From the NCBI GenBank assembly GCA_021782655.1, contig JAJXUT010000013.1, positions 1 through 37,458 of the forward strand: a stretch of DNA of 37,458 bases. Direction: 5' to 3'. The stretch's first letter is position 1, and every line of letters starts with the position of its first letter. The notes beneath the pieces were generated by a model. The model was not told the DNA's origin. It saw only the letters and a list, made by a program, of their open reading frames with translations, and made no database searches. Positions 16,332 through 26,037 of the stretch are shown in pieces. The DNA comes from Deltaproteobacteria bacterium (GTDB lineage Bacteria > Desulfobacterota > Desulfobulbia > Desulfobulbales > VMSU01). Position numbers and translations under genes: made by a program.

Positions 16332-17374
16332 TGGCGCACCTCGCAAACCAGGTCGATGAAGCGGACGATATCCACCCCGCCAAAGCAGATGCCCACACAG
16401 CGCCCGCAGCCGACGCAGCTTGGCCGGCCATGCTCCCGCACGTCGTAGAGCAGCTTGTGGAGAAATCGCTGCCGCACCGCCTCCCGGCCAGGATCCACCG
16501 GGTTGTGCCCCCCGGCCAGGCGGGTGAAGCCGCCGAAGGTGCAGGCATCCCAAGACCGCTGCCGCAGCCCCTCGGTGGCGGTGATCTGCTGGTCGGTGAT
16601 GGTAAAGCAGGTGCAGGTGGGGCAGACATAGGCGCAGCCGCCGCAGTCCTGACAACGCCGGGAAAGCCCCGCCCACAGCTCCTCCGGCAGTGGCTCGTCC
16701 GCCTGCAGACGCCGGATGGCCTGCTCCAGATGCACCTGGCGCTGAAAGTGGCTGCGCGACTCCAGCAGGGCCTGATACTGGGCCTTGCGATCCGCCTCCT
16801 CCGCCGGGGTGAAGAAGTGCCGCCAGCGGCCCACCAACTCCGCCCCCCGAGCCCGGCCCACCTCCACCAGGTAACGGTCGCCCAGGTCGGTCAGTTGCAG
16901 GTCGAAGCCGTACTCCAGGAAAGGGCCGGTCTTGGCGCTGTTGCAAAAACAGTTGGCAAAGGGCTGGTTGCAGGCCAGCGAGATGAGCAGCGAGTCCCGC
17001 CGCCGGGCGAAATAGTAGGGATCACGACCCCGCTTGGAGAAGATCACGTCCAGGTAGAGCACCGCCGACAGGTCGCAGGCCCGCACCCCGAAGAAGAGCA
17101 GGGGCCGGCCCGGCTCGGGCGGCTCGAAGCGGTAGCCGCCCTCCCCGTCCAGCCGGTAGCGGAACATGGTCTCCTGCTGGGGGAAGAGGAAGGGCTTGAG
17201 CGAGGCCTGGGGCTGATGCTCCAGGTCGAGCTCCGCCCCCGCCAAGTCCTCGACCTCGGAGAACAGGGTGTCGCCGTGCCGGTTCCTGAGCGGCGCCACC
17301 AGGCGGTGCTCCCGCATCAACCGGCGCAACAGGCTTAAGGTATGGTCTTTTTTCAGGATCAGGTGGTCGTTCAT
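16328..17374 (-). CDS. 4Fe-4S dicluster electron-transfer subunit, AsrA/HydB-like
   Basis: The 348-residue protein starts best at ATG 17374, two bases after the fdhF stop (TGATAATG); an ATG/GTG further upstream would extend into fdhF. It has an alpha/beta N-terminal domain (LFFGVRACDLSAVLYLD, YYFARRRDSLLISLAC) and two C-terminal 4Fe-4S sites: CQDCGGCAYVCP and CVGCGRCVGIC. This is the AsrA (anaerobic sulfite reductase subunit A)/sulfhydrogenase beta pattern. The last cysteine of the second site is followed by Phe instead of the common Pro. It should wire the Mo/W site of FdhF to the FAD of the AsrB-like subunit. Tight spacing on both sides shows a single operon. Confidence 0.87.
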   Translation of the reverse strand: MNDHLILKKDHTLSLLRRLMREHRLVAPLRNRHGDTLFSEVEDLAGAELDLEHQPQASLKPFLFPQQETMFRYRLDGEGGYRFEPPEPGRPLLFFGVRACDLSAVLYLDVIFSKRGRDPYYFARRRDSLLISLACNQPFANCFCNSAKTGPFLEYGFDLQLTDLGDRYLVEVGRARGAELVGRWRHFFTPAEEADRKAQYQALLESRSHFQRQVHLEQAIRRLQADEPLPEELWAGLSRRCQDCGGCAYVCPTCTCFTITDQQITATEGLRQRSWDACTFGGFTRLAGGHNPVDPGREAVRQRFLHKLLYDVREHGRPSCVGCGRCVGICFGGVDIVRFIDLVCEVRQ

Positions 17375-17376
17375 TA

Positions 17377-19407
17377 TCACACCTTGGCTAGACGCACGGC
17401 GCAGACCTTGTATTCCGGGCACTGGGCCTTGGGGTCGCGGGCGGCGGTGGTCAACAGGTTGATGGGCGTCTCCGGGAAGTGGAAGCTGGTGTACACCGAG
17501 CCCGGCGGGGTTTGAGCGCTGACCAGCACCCGCACCGTCACCTCCCCCCGCCGGGAGGCAAGCCGCACCAGCTCCCCGGTGCGCAGCTTAAGGGCCGCCG
17601 CATCCTCGGGGTTCACCTCCAGCGCCGCCTCCGGGCACTCCCGGTTCAAGGCCGGACATTGCCGGGTCATGGTGCCGGTGTGGTAGTGGTGATAGACCCG
17701 GCCGGTATTTAAAATCAGGGGATAATCGGCGTCCACCGGCTCGGAGGCCCCCTGGTGTTCTCCAGGCATAAACCGTCCCCGCCCCCTGGTGAAAAAGTAC
17801 TTGTGCAGGAAGGGGGTGCCGGGATGGTTGCGGTTCCAGCACGGCCACTGCAGGCCCCAGGAACGCTCCAGCCGGTCGTGGAACATGCCGCCGTAGATGG
17901 GGGCGAGCAGGGTAATCTCCTCCATGATCTCGGCGGGCGAGTCGTAATCCATCCGGTAGCCCATGGCCTCAGACAACGCCATCAGGATGTCGCTGTCGGT
18001 GCGGCAGCCGGAAAACGGCGGGATGGCGGCCCGCACCATCTGCACCCGGCGCTCGGAGCTGGTGAAGGTGCCGGTCTTCTCGGCGAAGGAGGCGGCGGGG
18101 AAGACCACGTCGGCCAGGGCTGCGGTCTCGGTCAGGAACAGGTCGGAAACCGCCAGGAAATCGAGCCCGGTCAAGGTCTCCCGCACCTTATCCAGGGCCG
18201 GGTCGCTCAACATGGGATTCTCGCCCATAACAAATAGCCCCCGGATCGGCCCCCCGGCCCCGCCGTGGCTCATCTGCAACAGGGTGAGGCCGGGCCTAGA
18301 GGGCAGCTCTACCCCCCAGGCGCGCTCGAACTTCTCCCGGTGATCCTGATTCTCCACCGGCTGATAACTGGGGAACACCCCCGGCAGGGCCCCCATGTCG
18401 CAGGCCCCCTGGACGTTGTTCTGGCCGCGCAGGGGATCGACGCCGGTGAACTCCTTCTCCACCTGGCCGGCGAGCATGGCCAGGTTGGCGATGGCCTGGA
18501 CGTTGTCGGTGCCGCAGATGTGCTGGGTTATTCCCAGGCAGTAGCAGATCACCGCCTTCTGGGCCCGGGCGTAGATCTGGGCCGCAGCGCTGATGGCGGC
18601 CAACCCCACCCCGGTGATCGCCGCCACCGCCTCCAGGTCCATCTGGAAGAGCATGTCGCGCAGGGCCAGGAAGTTCTCGGTCCGCATCTCGACAAACAGG
18701 TCGTCAGCCAGGTTCTCGTCTAAGATGACCCGCATCATGGCGTTAATGAGCGGGATGTCGGTGCCGGGCCTAAGGGCCAGGTGGAGGTGGGCGTGCTCGG
18801 CAAGCCGGGTGCGGCGGGGATCGACGACGATCAGCTTGGCCCCCCGGTCAAGGGCGGCGAAGATCCGGCGAGCCACCTGGGGATGGGCCTCGGTGGTGTT
18901 CGAGCCCACCGCCAGGATCACCTGGGCCTGACCGATCTCCTCGATGGAGTTGGTCATCGCCCCGCTGCCGAAGGTGGTGGCCAGACCGGCCACAGTGGGG
19001 GCGTGTCAGAGCCGGGCGCAGTGGTCGATGTTGTTGGTGGCCAGTACCGCCCGGGTGAACTTCTGGGCCAGATAGTTCTCCTCGTTGGTGCACTTGGCCG
19101 AGGCCATGAACCCCAGGGCCTCCCCCCCGGCCCGCTCCTTGATCTCGGCAAGCCGCCAGGCGGTGGTGGCCAGCGCCTCCTCCCAGGAGACCGGGACCAG
19201 CTCGCCATCCTTCCGCAGCAGGGGCTGACGCAGCCGGTCAGGGTGATGGATGAACTGGTGGATGTTCCAGCCCTTGACGCAGAGGTTGCCTTGGGACACG
19301 GGGTGGTTGCGGCTGGGCGAGGCGCCGGTGATCCGGCCTTCCGCCTCGCGCAGGTAGAGACCGCAGCCGCAGCCGCAATAGACGCAGGTGGTGAGGATAT
19401 CGGGCAT
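17377..19407 (-). CDS. fdhF: Selenocysteine-containing formate dehydrogenase, catalytic subunit (UGA 19008-19006 read as Sec)
   Basis: Read through one in-frame UGA, this is a 676-residue molybdopterin oxidoreductase. The 4Fe-4S motif is C8-x2-C11-x3-C15-x27-C43, with K45 beside it. The UGA codes residue 134 in the context CARL-U-HAPTVAGL, which matches the Sec-His of E. coli FdhH, and a GGUCU-loop hairpin stands at the right distance. Both halves are in one frame (2031 bases), so this is not a frameshift or a pseudogene. It interconverts formate and CO2 at a bis-pterin Mo or W centre; no signal peptide is present, so it is cytoplasmic. It leads the operon with AsrA- and AsrB-like subunits, a set suited to NAD(P)-linked formate oxidation or CO2 reduction. 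GGAGAGG provides the ribosome site. Splitting at the UGA would give false 133- and ~540-residue genes. The genes selA-D must lie elsewhere. Confidence 0.95.
18977..19008 (-). promoter_or_regulatory. Bacterial SECIS element with Sec UGA codon
   Basis: On the minus strand UGA at 19008-19006 is followed by a hairpin GUGGCC (18993-18988), loop GGUCU (18987-18983), GGCCAC (18982-18977). The stem is perfect, the loop equals that of E. coli fdhF, and the GG of the loop is at nucleotides 22-23 counted from the U of UGA, the same distance as in E. coli fdhF. This is the SelB-binding signal. Confidence 0.93.
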
Positions 19408-19532
19408 AATGACCTCTCCGTCGGGAGTTAAAAGGCTGCCGATCTCGCCCCAAGATAGCCGAGGGCACGACGCTCTAGCCCCGGCCTCAGCCGGAGTGAC
19501 GGCGCCGAAACCATCCTAGATCAGCGGCCCTT

Positions 19533-19562
19533 ATTCTAGGCCGGGGCGAGCCGGCATGTCAA
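19533..19562 (-). promoter_or_regulatory. Sigma-70 type promoter of the fdhF operon
   Basis: Minus-strand TTGACA (19562-19557), an 18-bp GC-rich spacer containing a GCCGG.. CCGGC repeat, and TAGAAT (19538-19533). Perfect -35 and 5/6 in the -10. The predicted start is near 19526. Confidence 0.6.
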
Positions 19563-19702
19563 AGGGATTTACGGCAATCCCCTTAACCCTCGCCCCCACG
19601 CATTTCCCTCTGGCCAGATGGCCGGCAACCCGTTATAACTAGACTTAGGAGCCGTCACCAAATAATTTCCACGATTCCACCCCCTCCATTACGACTCCCT
19701 AT

Positions 19703-19748
19703 GCCGTTTTTGCTGTGCAAAATCAAGGGGTGATTTTGCGATAACGGC
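19703..19748. repeat. Nested inverted repeat upstream of the histidine kinase
   Basis: An inner repeat GCAAAATCA (19717-19725) / TGATTTTGC (19731-19739) with a five-base loop is enclosed by GCCGTT (19703-19708) / AACGGC (19743-19748). It ends 37 bases before the kinase start and may be an operator or a leader hairpin. There is no T-run, so a terminator is unlikely. Confidence 0.5.
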
Positions 19749-19785
19749 TTAGGCGGACGAAACACCCCGCAACCCAAAAAAACCT

Positions 19786-22700
19786 ATGTCCGAACCCGAC
19801 CATCCCCAGCCTCGCAACGGCAACCATCAGCGCCTAAGCGGGATACGCACCGTGGTGCTACTGTACGCCACCTTCGCCGCCCTGTGGATCCTGCTCTCCG
19901 ACCGGGCAGTGGGGATACTGTTCTCCTCTCCCGCCGCCATCACCCTGGCCAGCACCCTGAAGGGCTGGTTCTTCGTCCTCGTCACCTCCATCTTGCTCTA
20001 CGGACTGATGCGGCAGGCGATCCGCCCTTCCTCCTTGATGACGCCGAGGCCGCCCGCAGTCGTCAGCCTGAGGCCCCTGCTGCTGCCGGTGGCCATCCTG
20101 ATCGTCCTCATCGCCGGGATGACGGCGCTGTCCGCCTTGCAGGCGGTGGAGCGGGAAAAAAACGAGGCCGTGGGCCAACTGCAAACCATCGCCGCCTTCA
20201 AGGTAAAACAGGTCAACCAATGGATCAACGAACGCCAGGCCGACATCCGCTTCGTGCAGGGCAATCAGGCCCTGGCCCGGCTCTATACCCGCTGGCAAGA
20301 CACAGGCGACCAGGCGAGCCTTTCGGAACTGTCCGGACGGATAAACCGCTTCCGGAAACTAAACGCCTTCCGGGGCTTTCTGCTCTTCACCCCCCAAGGC
20401 AGATTTGTTTACGCCTCGGAGGGGATACCCCAGGTAACGGCCAGCCTCGACATCCTAAGACTCGCCCAAGTCGCCCGGACCCAGCCTGAGGCCGGGGTCT
20501 TCACCCTCCACCTGGAGGGCGGCCACCCCTGCCTGGATTTCGTCGCCTCCCTGCCAGAGGCGGGGGGCAAGCCGGGCGCCATCGTGGTGCTGCGGGTCGC
20601 CCCAGAGGATTACCTCTTTCCGCTCATGCAAACCTGGCCCATCCCCAGCACCAGCGGCGAGACCCTGCTCGCCCGCCGCGACGGGGACGACGTGCTCTAC
20701 CTCAACGACCTGCGCTTCCGCCGGGAGGCGGCCCTGCGCCTGCGCCTGCCGCTTAACCACCCCCACCTGCTGATGGCCCAGGTGCTGCAGGGAGACGTCG
20801 CCCTGGGCGAGGGTGCGTCCGGGGTCGATTACCGCCAGGCGCCGGTGCTGGGGGTGGGGCTGGCGGTGCCCGGCAGCGACTGGTTCCTGCTTGCCAAGAT
20901 CGACCGGGCCGAGGTCCTGGCCCAGGCCCGAACCAGCCTCTGGTGGATCGTCCTCTGCGGCGGGCTGGGGATCGCAGTGGTGCTGGCCAGCGCCTACCTG
21001 ATGCGCCAGCGCCAGGAGCTGGCCTTTACCCTGCGCGAGCGCGACCTGCAAGAGGAACGGCTCAAGGCCCTGCGACTGCTGGACGCCATCGACGCCCACT
21101 CCCCGGACCCGATCTTCGTCAAGGACCGGCAGGGCCGCTATCTGCTGTTCAACCAGGCGGCAGCCAAGATCGTCGGCCAGCCGGCGGAGCAGGTGCTGGG
21201 CAAGGACGACACCGCCATCTTCCCCCCGGAAATGGCCCAGGAAATCATGGCGCGGGATCAACGGCTCATGCGCGAGGGCGGCCAGGAGACCTTCCAGGAG
21301 GCCCTGCCCCTGCCCGGAGGCGGGCCGATCTGCCACCTGATGGTCATCAAGGGGGCGCTGCACGACGCGGAGGGCCAGATCACCGGCCTGTTCGGGGTGG
21401 GCCGCGACGTTACCGAGCTGCGGGAGACGGAGGAAGAACTGCGAAAAAGCGAGGCCATGTTTCGCTCGCTGTTTGAAAACATGCTAAACGGCTTCGCTTA
21501 CTGCAAGATGCTGTTTGAAGACCATCGCCCCAAGGATTTCGTCTATCTTTCTGTAAACCGGGCGTTTGAAGTGCTAACCGATCTCCACGATGTCGTCGGG
21601 CGCAAGGTAAGCGAGGTCATTCCAGGCATACTGGAAAGAGACCCCGAGTTACTTGTTCGATACGGTCGGGTCGCCTCAGGCGGGCCACCAGAGCGTTTTG
21701 AGCTGTTGGTAGAGAGTCTAGGGATCTGGTTTTCAATAGCCGTCTACTGCCCGCATCCCGAACACTTCGTGGCGATCTTCGATGTGATTACCGAGCGCAA
21801 GCAAGCGGAGGAGAAGATCAGGAGAACCGCCCAGGACCTGGCCAGCGCCCAGGCGGTGGCCCACGTGGGAAGCTGGCGGATGGACGGCCCCGACGCCCCG
21901 GAACGCCGGCTTATTTGGTCGGAGGAGACTTACCGAATCTTCGACCTCACCCCGGGCGAGCCGGTGACCTTCGGCCGCTTCCTGACCATGATTCATCCCG
22001 AGGACCGGGAAAGGCTGACTGCGGCGAGAAAGGCGGCCCTGACCGGCCAGCCCTTCGATGTCGAGTACCGAATCATCACCCCCGCCGGCCAGACCAAGTG
22101 GCTGCACGGCCAGGGCGAACTTACGCCCGGCCCCGACGGCGTCCCTTACCTGGGGGTGGGCGCCGTCCAAGACATCACCGAGCACAAACAGGCCGAGGAG
22201 GAGCGGGAGCGGCTGCAAGAGCAACTGGTGCAGGCCCAGAAGATGGAGTCGGTGGGCCGGCTAGCGGGCGGGGTGGCCCACGACTTCAACAACATGCTGT
22301 CGATCATCATGGGCTACACCGACCTGGCCCTGACCCTGGTACCCCCGGAAGGCCTGCTGCATGCCAACCTGCAAGAAATTCAAACCGCCGCCAAGCGCTC
22401 GGCGGAGCTGACCCGCCAGCTCCTGGCCTTCGCCCGCAAGCAGGTGATCATGCCCAGGGTGCTGGACTTGAACCAGGCCACCGAGGGGATGCTCAAGATG
22501 CTCAGACGGCTGATTGGCGAGGATATCGAGCTGATCTGGCGCCCGGATCCCGGCCTGTGGCCGGTGAAGGTGGACGCCTCCCAAATCGACCAGGTACTGG
22601 CCAACCTGTGCGTCAACGCCCGGGACGCCATCGCCGGCGCCGGCCAGGTGACCATCGCCACCGCCAACCTGACCCTGGGCGCGGAGCACCTCGCCGCCCA

Positions 22701-23361
22701 TCCCGACTGCGCACCCGGCCAGTACGTCCGGCTCTCGGTGACCGACACCGGCATCGGCATGAGCCCGGAGGTGGCGGCCCGGGCCTGCGAGCCCTTCTTC
22801 ACCACCAAGGGGGTGGGCAAGGGCACCGGCCTGGGGCTGGCCACCGTCTATGGCATCGCCAAGCAGAACCGAGGCTGGGTGAGCATCGAGAGCCAGCCGG
22901 GACAGGGCGCCACGCTGGCGGTCTTCCTGCCCCGCCACCAGGGCGAGTCCGAAGTGGCCGCGGCCCCGATCCCGGAGGGTGCCATCCCCCTCCACAACGA
23001 GACGGTGCTGGTGGTGGAGGACGAGAAGGTGATTCTACAGATGATCGTGGCCATGCTGAAGAAACAGGGCTACCAGGCCCTGGCCGCCTCCTCGCCGGGG
23101 GAGGCGCTCGGCATGATCGAGTCCGGAGTCGAGGCCGACCTGCTCTTAACCGACGTGATCATGCCGGAGATGACCGGCCGCGAACTTAGCGAACGGATCG
23201 CCAAGCTCAGGCCCAGCCTGCGCTGCCTCTACATGTCGGGCTACACCGCCGAGGTCATCGGCCAGCACGGGGTGCTGGCCGATGAGACCCGCTTCATCCA
23301 AAAGCCCTTCTCCCAGCGGGAGCTGGCCGCCCAGGTGCGGGCGGCGCTCGACGCCGGCTAA
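19786..23361 (+). CDS. Membrane-bound hybrid sensor histidine kinase (PAS x3, HisKA, HATPase, receiver)
   Basis: The 1191-residue protein has three hydrophobic N-terminal segments (about 22-46, 58-80, 90-118), a presumably periplasmic sensor region (about 120-385), a fourth span near 385-408, then PAS domains at about 429-549, 550-672 and 685-803, the last of the PAS_3 type. The phospho-acceptor His is H832 in VAHDFNN, followed by an ATPase domain (N-box [25 protein letters not shown]) and a C-terminal receiver from about 1072 (VVEDE, phospho-Asp D1123 in [12 protein letters not shown], late FIQKPF). The kinase and its attached receiver look active; no separate DNA-binding partner is adjacent. 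The PAS2 segment (about 21480-21800) is less GC-rich and uses other codons than the rest. The signal sensed is unknown. Confidence 0.92.
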   Translation: MSEPDHPQPRNGNHQRLSGIRTVVLLYATFAALWILLSDRAVGILFSSPAAITLASTLKGWFFVLVTSILLYGLMRQAIRPSSLMTPRPPAVVSLRPLLLPVAILIVLIAGMTALSALQAVEREKNEAVGQLQTIAAFKVKQVNQWINERQADIRFVQGNQALARLYTRWQDTGDQASLSELSGRINRFRKLNAFRGFLLFTPQGRFVYASEGIPQVTASLDILRLAQVARTQPEAGVFTLHLEGGHPCLDFVASLPEAGGKPGAIVVLRVAPEDYLFPLMQTWPIPSTSGETLLARRDGDDVLYLNDLRFRREAALRLRLPLNHPHLLMAQVLQGDVALGEGASGVDYRQAPVLGVGLAVPGSDWFLLAKIDRAEVLAQARTSLWWIVLCGGLGIAVVLASAYLMRQRQELAFTLRERDLQEERLKALRLLDAIDAHSPDPIFVKDRQGRYLLFNQAAAKIVGQPAEQVLGKDDTAIFPPEMAQEIMARDQRLMREGGQETFQEALPLPGGGPICHLMVIKGALHDAEGQITGLFGVGRDVTELRETEEELRKSEAMFRSLFENMLNGFAYCKMLFEDHRPKDFVYLSVNRAFEVLTDLHDVVGRKVSEVIPGILERDPELLVRYGRVASGGPPERFELLVESLGIWFSIAVYCPHPEHFVAIFDVITERKQAEEKIRRTAQDLASAQAVAHVGSWRMDGPDAPERRLIWSEETYRIFDLTPGEPVTFGRFLTMIHPEDRERLTAARKAALTGQPFDVEYRIITPAGQTKWLHGQGELTPGPDGVPYLGVGAVQDITEHKQAEEERERLQEQLVQAQKMESVGRLAGGVAHDFNNMLSIIMGYTDLALTLVPPEGLLHANLQEIQTAAKRSAELTRQLLAFARKQVIMPRVLDLNQATEGMLKMLRRLIGEDIELIWRPDPGLWPVKVDASQIDQVLANLCVNARDAIAGAGQVTIATANLTLGAEHLAAHPDCAPGQYVRLSVTDTGIGMSPEVAARACEPFFTTKGVGKGTGLGLATVYGIAKQNRGWVSIESQPGQGATLAVFLPRHQGESEVAAAPIPEGAIPLHNETVLVVEDEKVILQMIVAMLKKQGYQALAASSPGEALGMIESGVEADLLLTDVIMPEMTGRELSERIAKLRPSLRCLYMSGYTAEVIGQHGVLADETRFIQKPFSQRELAAQVRAALDAG

Positions 23362-23450
23362 ACGGCGGGCGCCAATTATCGGTTGTCAATCCCCAGGGAA
23401 TACATTAAATTTGCCGTCTTGCGGCGAGGACATGAGGACATGTTGTTTAA

Positions 23451-24062
23451 GTGAAGGAAGTCCAGGACTACTATTTCAAGAAGGCGCAGCGGGAGGGCTA
23501 CCCCGCCCGGTCGGTCTATAAGCTCGAGGAGGTACAGCAAAAGTACGGCTTCCTTAAGCGCGGCCATCGGGTTCTGGATCTGGGAGGCTATCCGGGGAGC
23601 TGGTCGATGTACAGCGCCAAGACCGTCGGCGACAAGGGCCTGGTGGTGACCGTGGACTTGCAGGCGGGCCAGCGGCGGCTGGAGAGCAGCCGCGCCCCCA
23701 TCGAATTCGTGCGCGGCGACATCATGCGGGAAGAGACCCTGGCGGCCATCGAGAGGCTGTCCCCCCAGTTCCAGGTGGTGTTAAGCGACATGGCCCCCCA
23801 GACCACGGGCAGCAAATGGGCCGACCACCAGAAGTCGCTTGTCCTCTGCCGCCAGGCCCTGGCCCTGGCCCGCCGGCTGCTGACGCCGGGCGGGGCCTTC
23901 TACTGCAAGGTCTTCGACGGCGAGGACTTCAAGGAGTTCTTCGAGCAGACCAAGCGGGAGTTCCGGCAGACCAAGATCGTCAAGCCCAAGAGCTCGCGGC
24001 CCGAAAGCCGGGAGGTGTTCGTGCTGGGGCTGGAGTTTGTGGGTGATACTCAAGGCGGATAA
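23451..24062 (+). CDS. rlmE: 23S rRNA 2'-O-ribose methyltransferase RlmE (FtsJ/RrmJ)
   Basis: The 203-residue SAM-dependent enzyme methylates U2552 (E. coli numbering) of 23S rRNA late in 50S assembly. It starts at GTG 23451; in-frame ATG codons are absent upstream. The expected catalytic K-D-K-E tetrad can be followed: K in RSVYKLEE, D in LSDMAPQTTG, K in FYCKVFDGED and E in SRPESREVF. The SAM loop DLGGYPGSWSMY differs from the common DLGAAPGGWSQ. The N-terminal KEVQDYYFKKAQREGYPARS is typical of the Desulfobacterota-like form. It lies 89 bases after the kinase gene and 120 bases before yebC. Confidence 0.92.
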   Translation: MKEVQDYYFKKAQREGYPARSVYKLEEVQQKYGFLKRGHRVLDLGGYPGSWSMYSAKTVGDKGLVVTVDLQAGQRRLESSRAPIEFVRGDIMREETLAAIERLSPQFQVVLSDMAPQTTGSKWADHQKSLVLCRQALALARRLLTPGGAFYCKVFDGEDFKEFFEQTKREFRQTKIVKPKSSRPESREVFVLGLEFVGDTQGG

Positions 24063-24182
24063 TCTGTAGGATTCTAGCAACAGGAAAATAACGAAAGACG
24101 CGACGGGCCTGCATCGTGGGGTGTCCTCCCGCCTGACCGCCTATCCGCCTAAACAACCTAACTAGATTTTTAGGAGCACCGT

Positions 24183-24932
24183 ATGTCAGGACACTCGAAG
24201 TGGAGCACCATCAAAAGGAAGAAAGGCGCGGCGGACGCCAAACGCGGCAAGATCTTCACCAAGCTGATCAAGGAGATCATGGTCGCGGCCCGCATGGGCG
24301 GCGGCGACCAGACGGGCAACCCCCGTCTACGGGCGGCGGTCTTGGCCGCCAAGGCCGAGAACATGCCCAAGGAGAACATCGACCGGGCGATCAAAAAGGG
24401 TTCGGGGGGCCTAGACGGGGTAAACTACGAGGAGATCGTCTATGAGGGCTACGGCCCCGGCGGGGTGGCGGTGCTGGTCAACTGCATGACCGACAACCGC
24501 AACCGCACCGTCTCCGAGGTGCGCTACGCCTTCAGCAAGAGCGGCGGCAACATGGGCGAGACCGGCTGCGTGGCCTTCATGTTCGACAAGAAGGGGGTGA
24601 TCGCGGTGGACAAGACGGCCATCGCCGAGGATAAACTGCTGGAGCTGGCGCTCGAGGCCGGGGCCGAGGACGTGGTGGAGGAGGACGAGGCCTTCAAGGT
24701 GCTGACCGGGCCCGGCGACCTGACCGCAGTCAGCGAGGCCCTGGAGAAGGCGGGGGTGGCCATGAGCGGCGCCGCGACCGAGATGCTCCCCCAGAACACC
24801 ATCGAGATCAACGACGAGAAGGTGGCCCGCCGGCTGCTGACCATGATGGAGATGCTGGAGGACAACGACGACGTGCAGAACGTCTATGCCAACTTCGACA
24901 TCCCGGACGAACTGATGGAGAGCCTCTCCTGA
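24183..24932 (+). CDS. yebC: YebC/PmpR-type protein (TACO1 family)
   Basis: The 249-residue protein is full length and begins with the highly conserved [20 protein letters not shown] and carries [18 protein letters not shown]. Members act as transcriptional regulators in some bacteria, and recent work on the family links it to translation of proline-rich stretches; I cannot separate these roles here. An AGGAGC ribosome site is present. It forms the head of the yebC-ruvC-ruvA-ruvB cluster, with its stop overlapping the likely CTG start of ruvC. Confidence 0.95.
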   Translation: MSGHSKWSTIKRKKGAADAKRGKIFTKLIKEIMVAARMGGGDQTGNPRLRAAVLAAKAENMPKENIDRAIKKGSGGLDGVNYEEIVYEGYGPGGVAVLVNCMTDNRNRTVSEVRYAFSKSGGNMGETGCVAFMFDKKGVIAVDKTAIAEDKLLELALEAGAEDVVEEDEAFKVLTGPGDLTAVSEALEKAGVAMSGAATEMLPQNTIEINDEKVARRLLTMMEMLEDNDDVQNVYANFDIPDELMESLS

Positions 24933-25423
24933 GCCCAGCCACCCGCATCTTGGGGCTCGACCCCGGCTCCCGGATCACCGGCTACGGGCTCCTAGAACGG
25001 CGAGGCCGCGAGCTGGGCTTCGTGGCCTGCGGGGTGATCAAGTCCACCCCCGCCCTGGCCTTTCCCCTGCGGATCAAGGAGATCCACGACGGGGTGCGGC
25101 AGGTGATCGAGACCCACGGCCCCCAGTTGGCGGCGGTGGAGGACATCTTCCTGGCCAAAAACCCCAGCTCGGCCTTGAAACTAGGCCAGGCCCGGGGGGC
25201 GATCCTGATCGCCGCCCTGAGCCAGGGCCTCGCCATTCACGAATTCAGCGCCCGGCAGGTCAAGCAGGCGGTGACCGGCTACGGTCAGGCCGCCAAGGGG
25301 CAGGTGCAGCACATGGTGCGCACCCTGCTCGCCCTCTCCGCCGACCCCAGCCCGGACGCCGCCGATGCCCTGGCGGTGGCCCTCTGCCTGGGCCATCACC
25401 TAAACAACACCGCAGCTCCATGA
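24929..25423 (+). CDS. ruvC: Crossover junction endodeoxyribonuclease RuvC, probable CTG start
   Basis: RuvC resolves Holliday junctions with RuvAB. Catalytic acidic residues are visible: Asp in [15 protein letters not shown], Glu in [15 protein letters not shown] and the pair in [10 protein letters not shown]. No ATG or GTG begins this frame. TTG at 24950 would cut into the first beta strand (losing RIL before GLDPG) and has no ribosome site. CTG at 24929 overlaps the yebC stop (CTGA), has GGAG at 24917-24920 eight bases upstream, and gives 164 residues, the usual length. I therefore prefer CTG 24929; TTG 24950 (157 residues) is the conservative alternative. The stop overlaps the ruvA ATG. 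Confidence 0.88.
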   Translation: MSPATRILGLDPGSRITGYGLLERRGRELGFVACGVIKSTPALAFPLRIKEIHDGVRQVIETHGPQLAAVEDIFLAKNPSSALKLGQARGAILIAALSQGLAIHEFSARQVKQAVTGYGQAAKGQVQHMVRTLLALSADPSPDAADALAVALCLGHHLNNTAAP

Positions 25424-26037
25424 TCGCCAGTTTACGCGGCACCCTGATCCTTGCCGCCCCGGGCCGGATCGTCATCGAGGCCGGCGGGGTGGGCTACGAG
25501 GTGGCCTTCGCCGCCTCGGGGCTAAGACGCCTGCCCGAGCCAGGGGCCGAGGTCTTCGTCCACATCCACACCCGGATGCGGGAGGATGCCATCGAGCTGT
25601 TCGGCTTCCTTGATCCCCTAGAGAAAGAGCTGTTTGCGGTCTTGCTTTCGGTGTCCGGGGTGGGGCCCAAGGTGGCGATGAACATCCTCTCCGAGGCGGC
25701 GCCCGGCGAGGTGGCCCAGGCGGTGATGCGCGACGACCTGCGCCGGCTGACCGCCCTGCCGGGGGTGGGCAAGAAGCTCGCCGAGCGGCTCTGCCTGGAG
25801 CTGAAGGACAAGATCCGGCCCTTCGCCGACCTGGCGGAGCCGGCAACCAAGGCGGGAAACGGGCCGGAAGCCGTCGATCAGGTGGGCGCGGATGTGGTCT
25901 CGGCCCTGACCAACCTGGGATACCCCCCGGCCCAGGCTAGGGAGGCCTTGGGCCGGGTGCGTCAGGCCCTGCCCGCCAACCAGCCGCCGCCCCCCATCGA
26001 GGAGCTGCTGCGCCTGGCCCTGAGGGGGCTGGCATGA
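25420..26037 (+). CDS. ruvA: Holliday junction branch migration protein RuvA
   Basis: The 205-residue protein has the N-terminal OB-fold ([16 protein letters not shown]), two helix-hairpin-helix motifs ([10 protein letters not shown] near 77 and [13 protein letters not shown] near 112) and a C-terminal three-helix domain ([20 protein letters not shown]) that contacts RuvB. It binds four-way junctions as a tetramer and loads RuvB. Its ATG overlaps the ruvC stop and its stop overlaps the ruvB ATG (both ATGA), so the three are coupled. Confidence 0.97.
   Translation: MIASLRGTLILAAPGRIVIEAGGVGYEVAFAASGLRRLPEPGAEVFVHIHTRMREDAIELFGFLDPLEKELFAVLLSVSGVGPKVAMNILSEAAPGEVAQAVMRDDLRRLTALPGVGKKLAERLCLELKDKIRPFADLAEPATKAGNGPEAVDQVGADVVSALTNLGYPPAQAREALGRVRQALPANQPPPPIEELLRLALRGLA

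Larger units (their letters stand above)
19408..19785. other. 378-bp divergent intergenic region between fdhF and the histidine kinase
   Basis: It holds the fdhF promoter on the minus strand (19533-19562) and a nested inverted repeat before the kinase (19703-19748). The fdhF leader (about 120 nt) contains a CCGGC/GCCGG hairpin near 19485-19498. No sigma-54 motif and no E. coli-type NikR site (GTATGA-N16-TCATAC) were found by eye. No coding frame is supported. Confidence 0.5.

Noticed and set aside
15492-16946. 484-residue version of the AsrB-like protein
   Set aside because: The extra N-terminus is Gly/Pro/Arg-rich shadow of the AsrA-like gene; the ATGA overlap start at 16331 fits the family.
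17377-19407. Frameshifted or broken formate dehydrogenase
   Set aside because: Both halves share one frame and the stop is UGA at the known Sec position with a SECIS hairpin.
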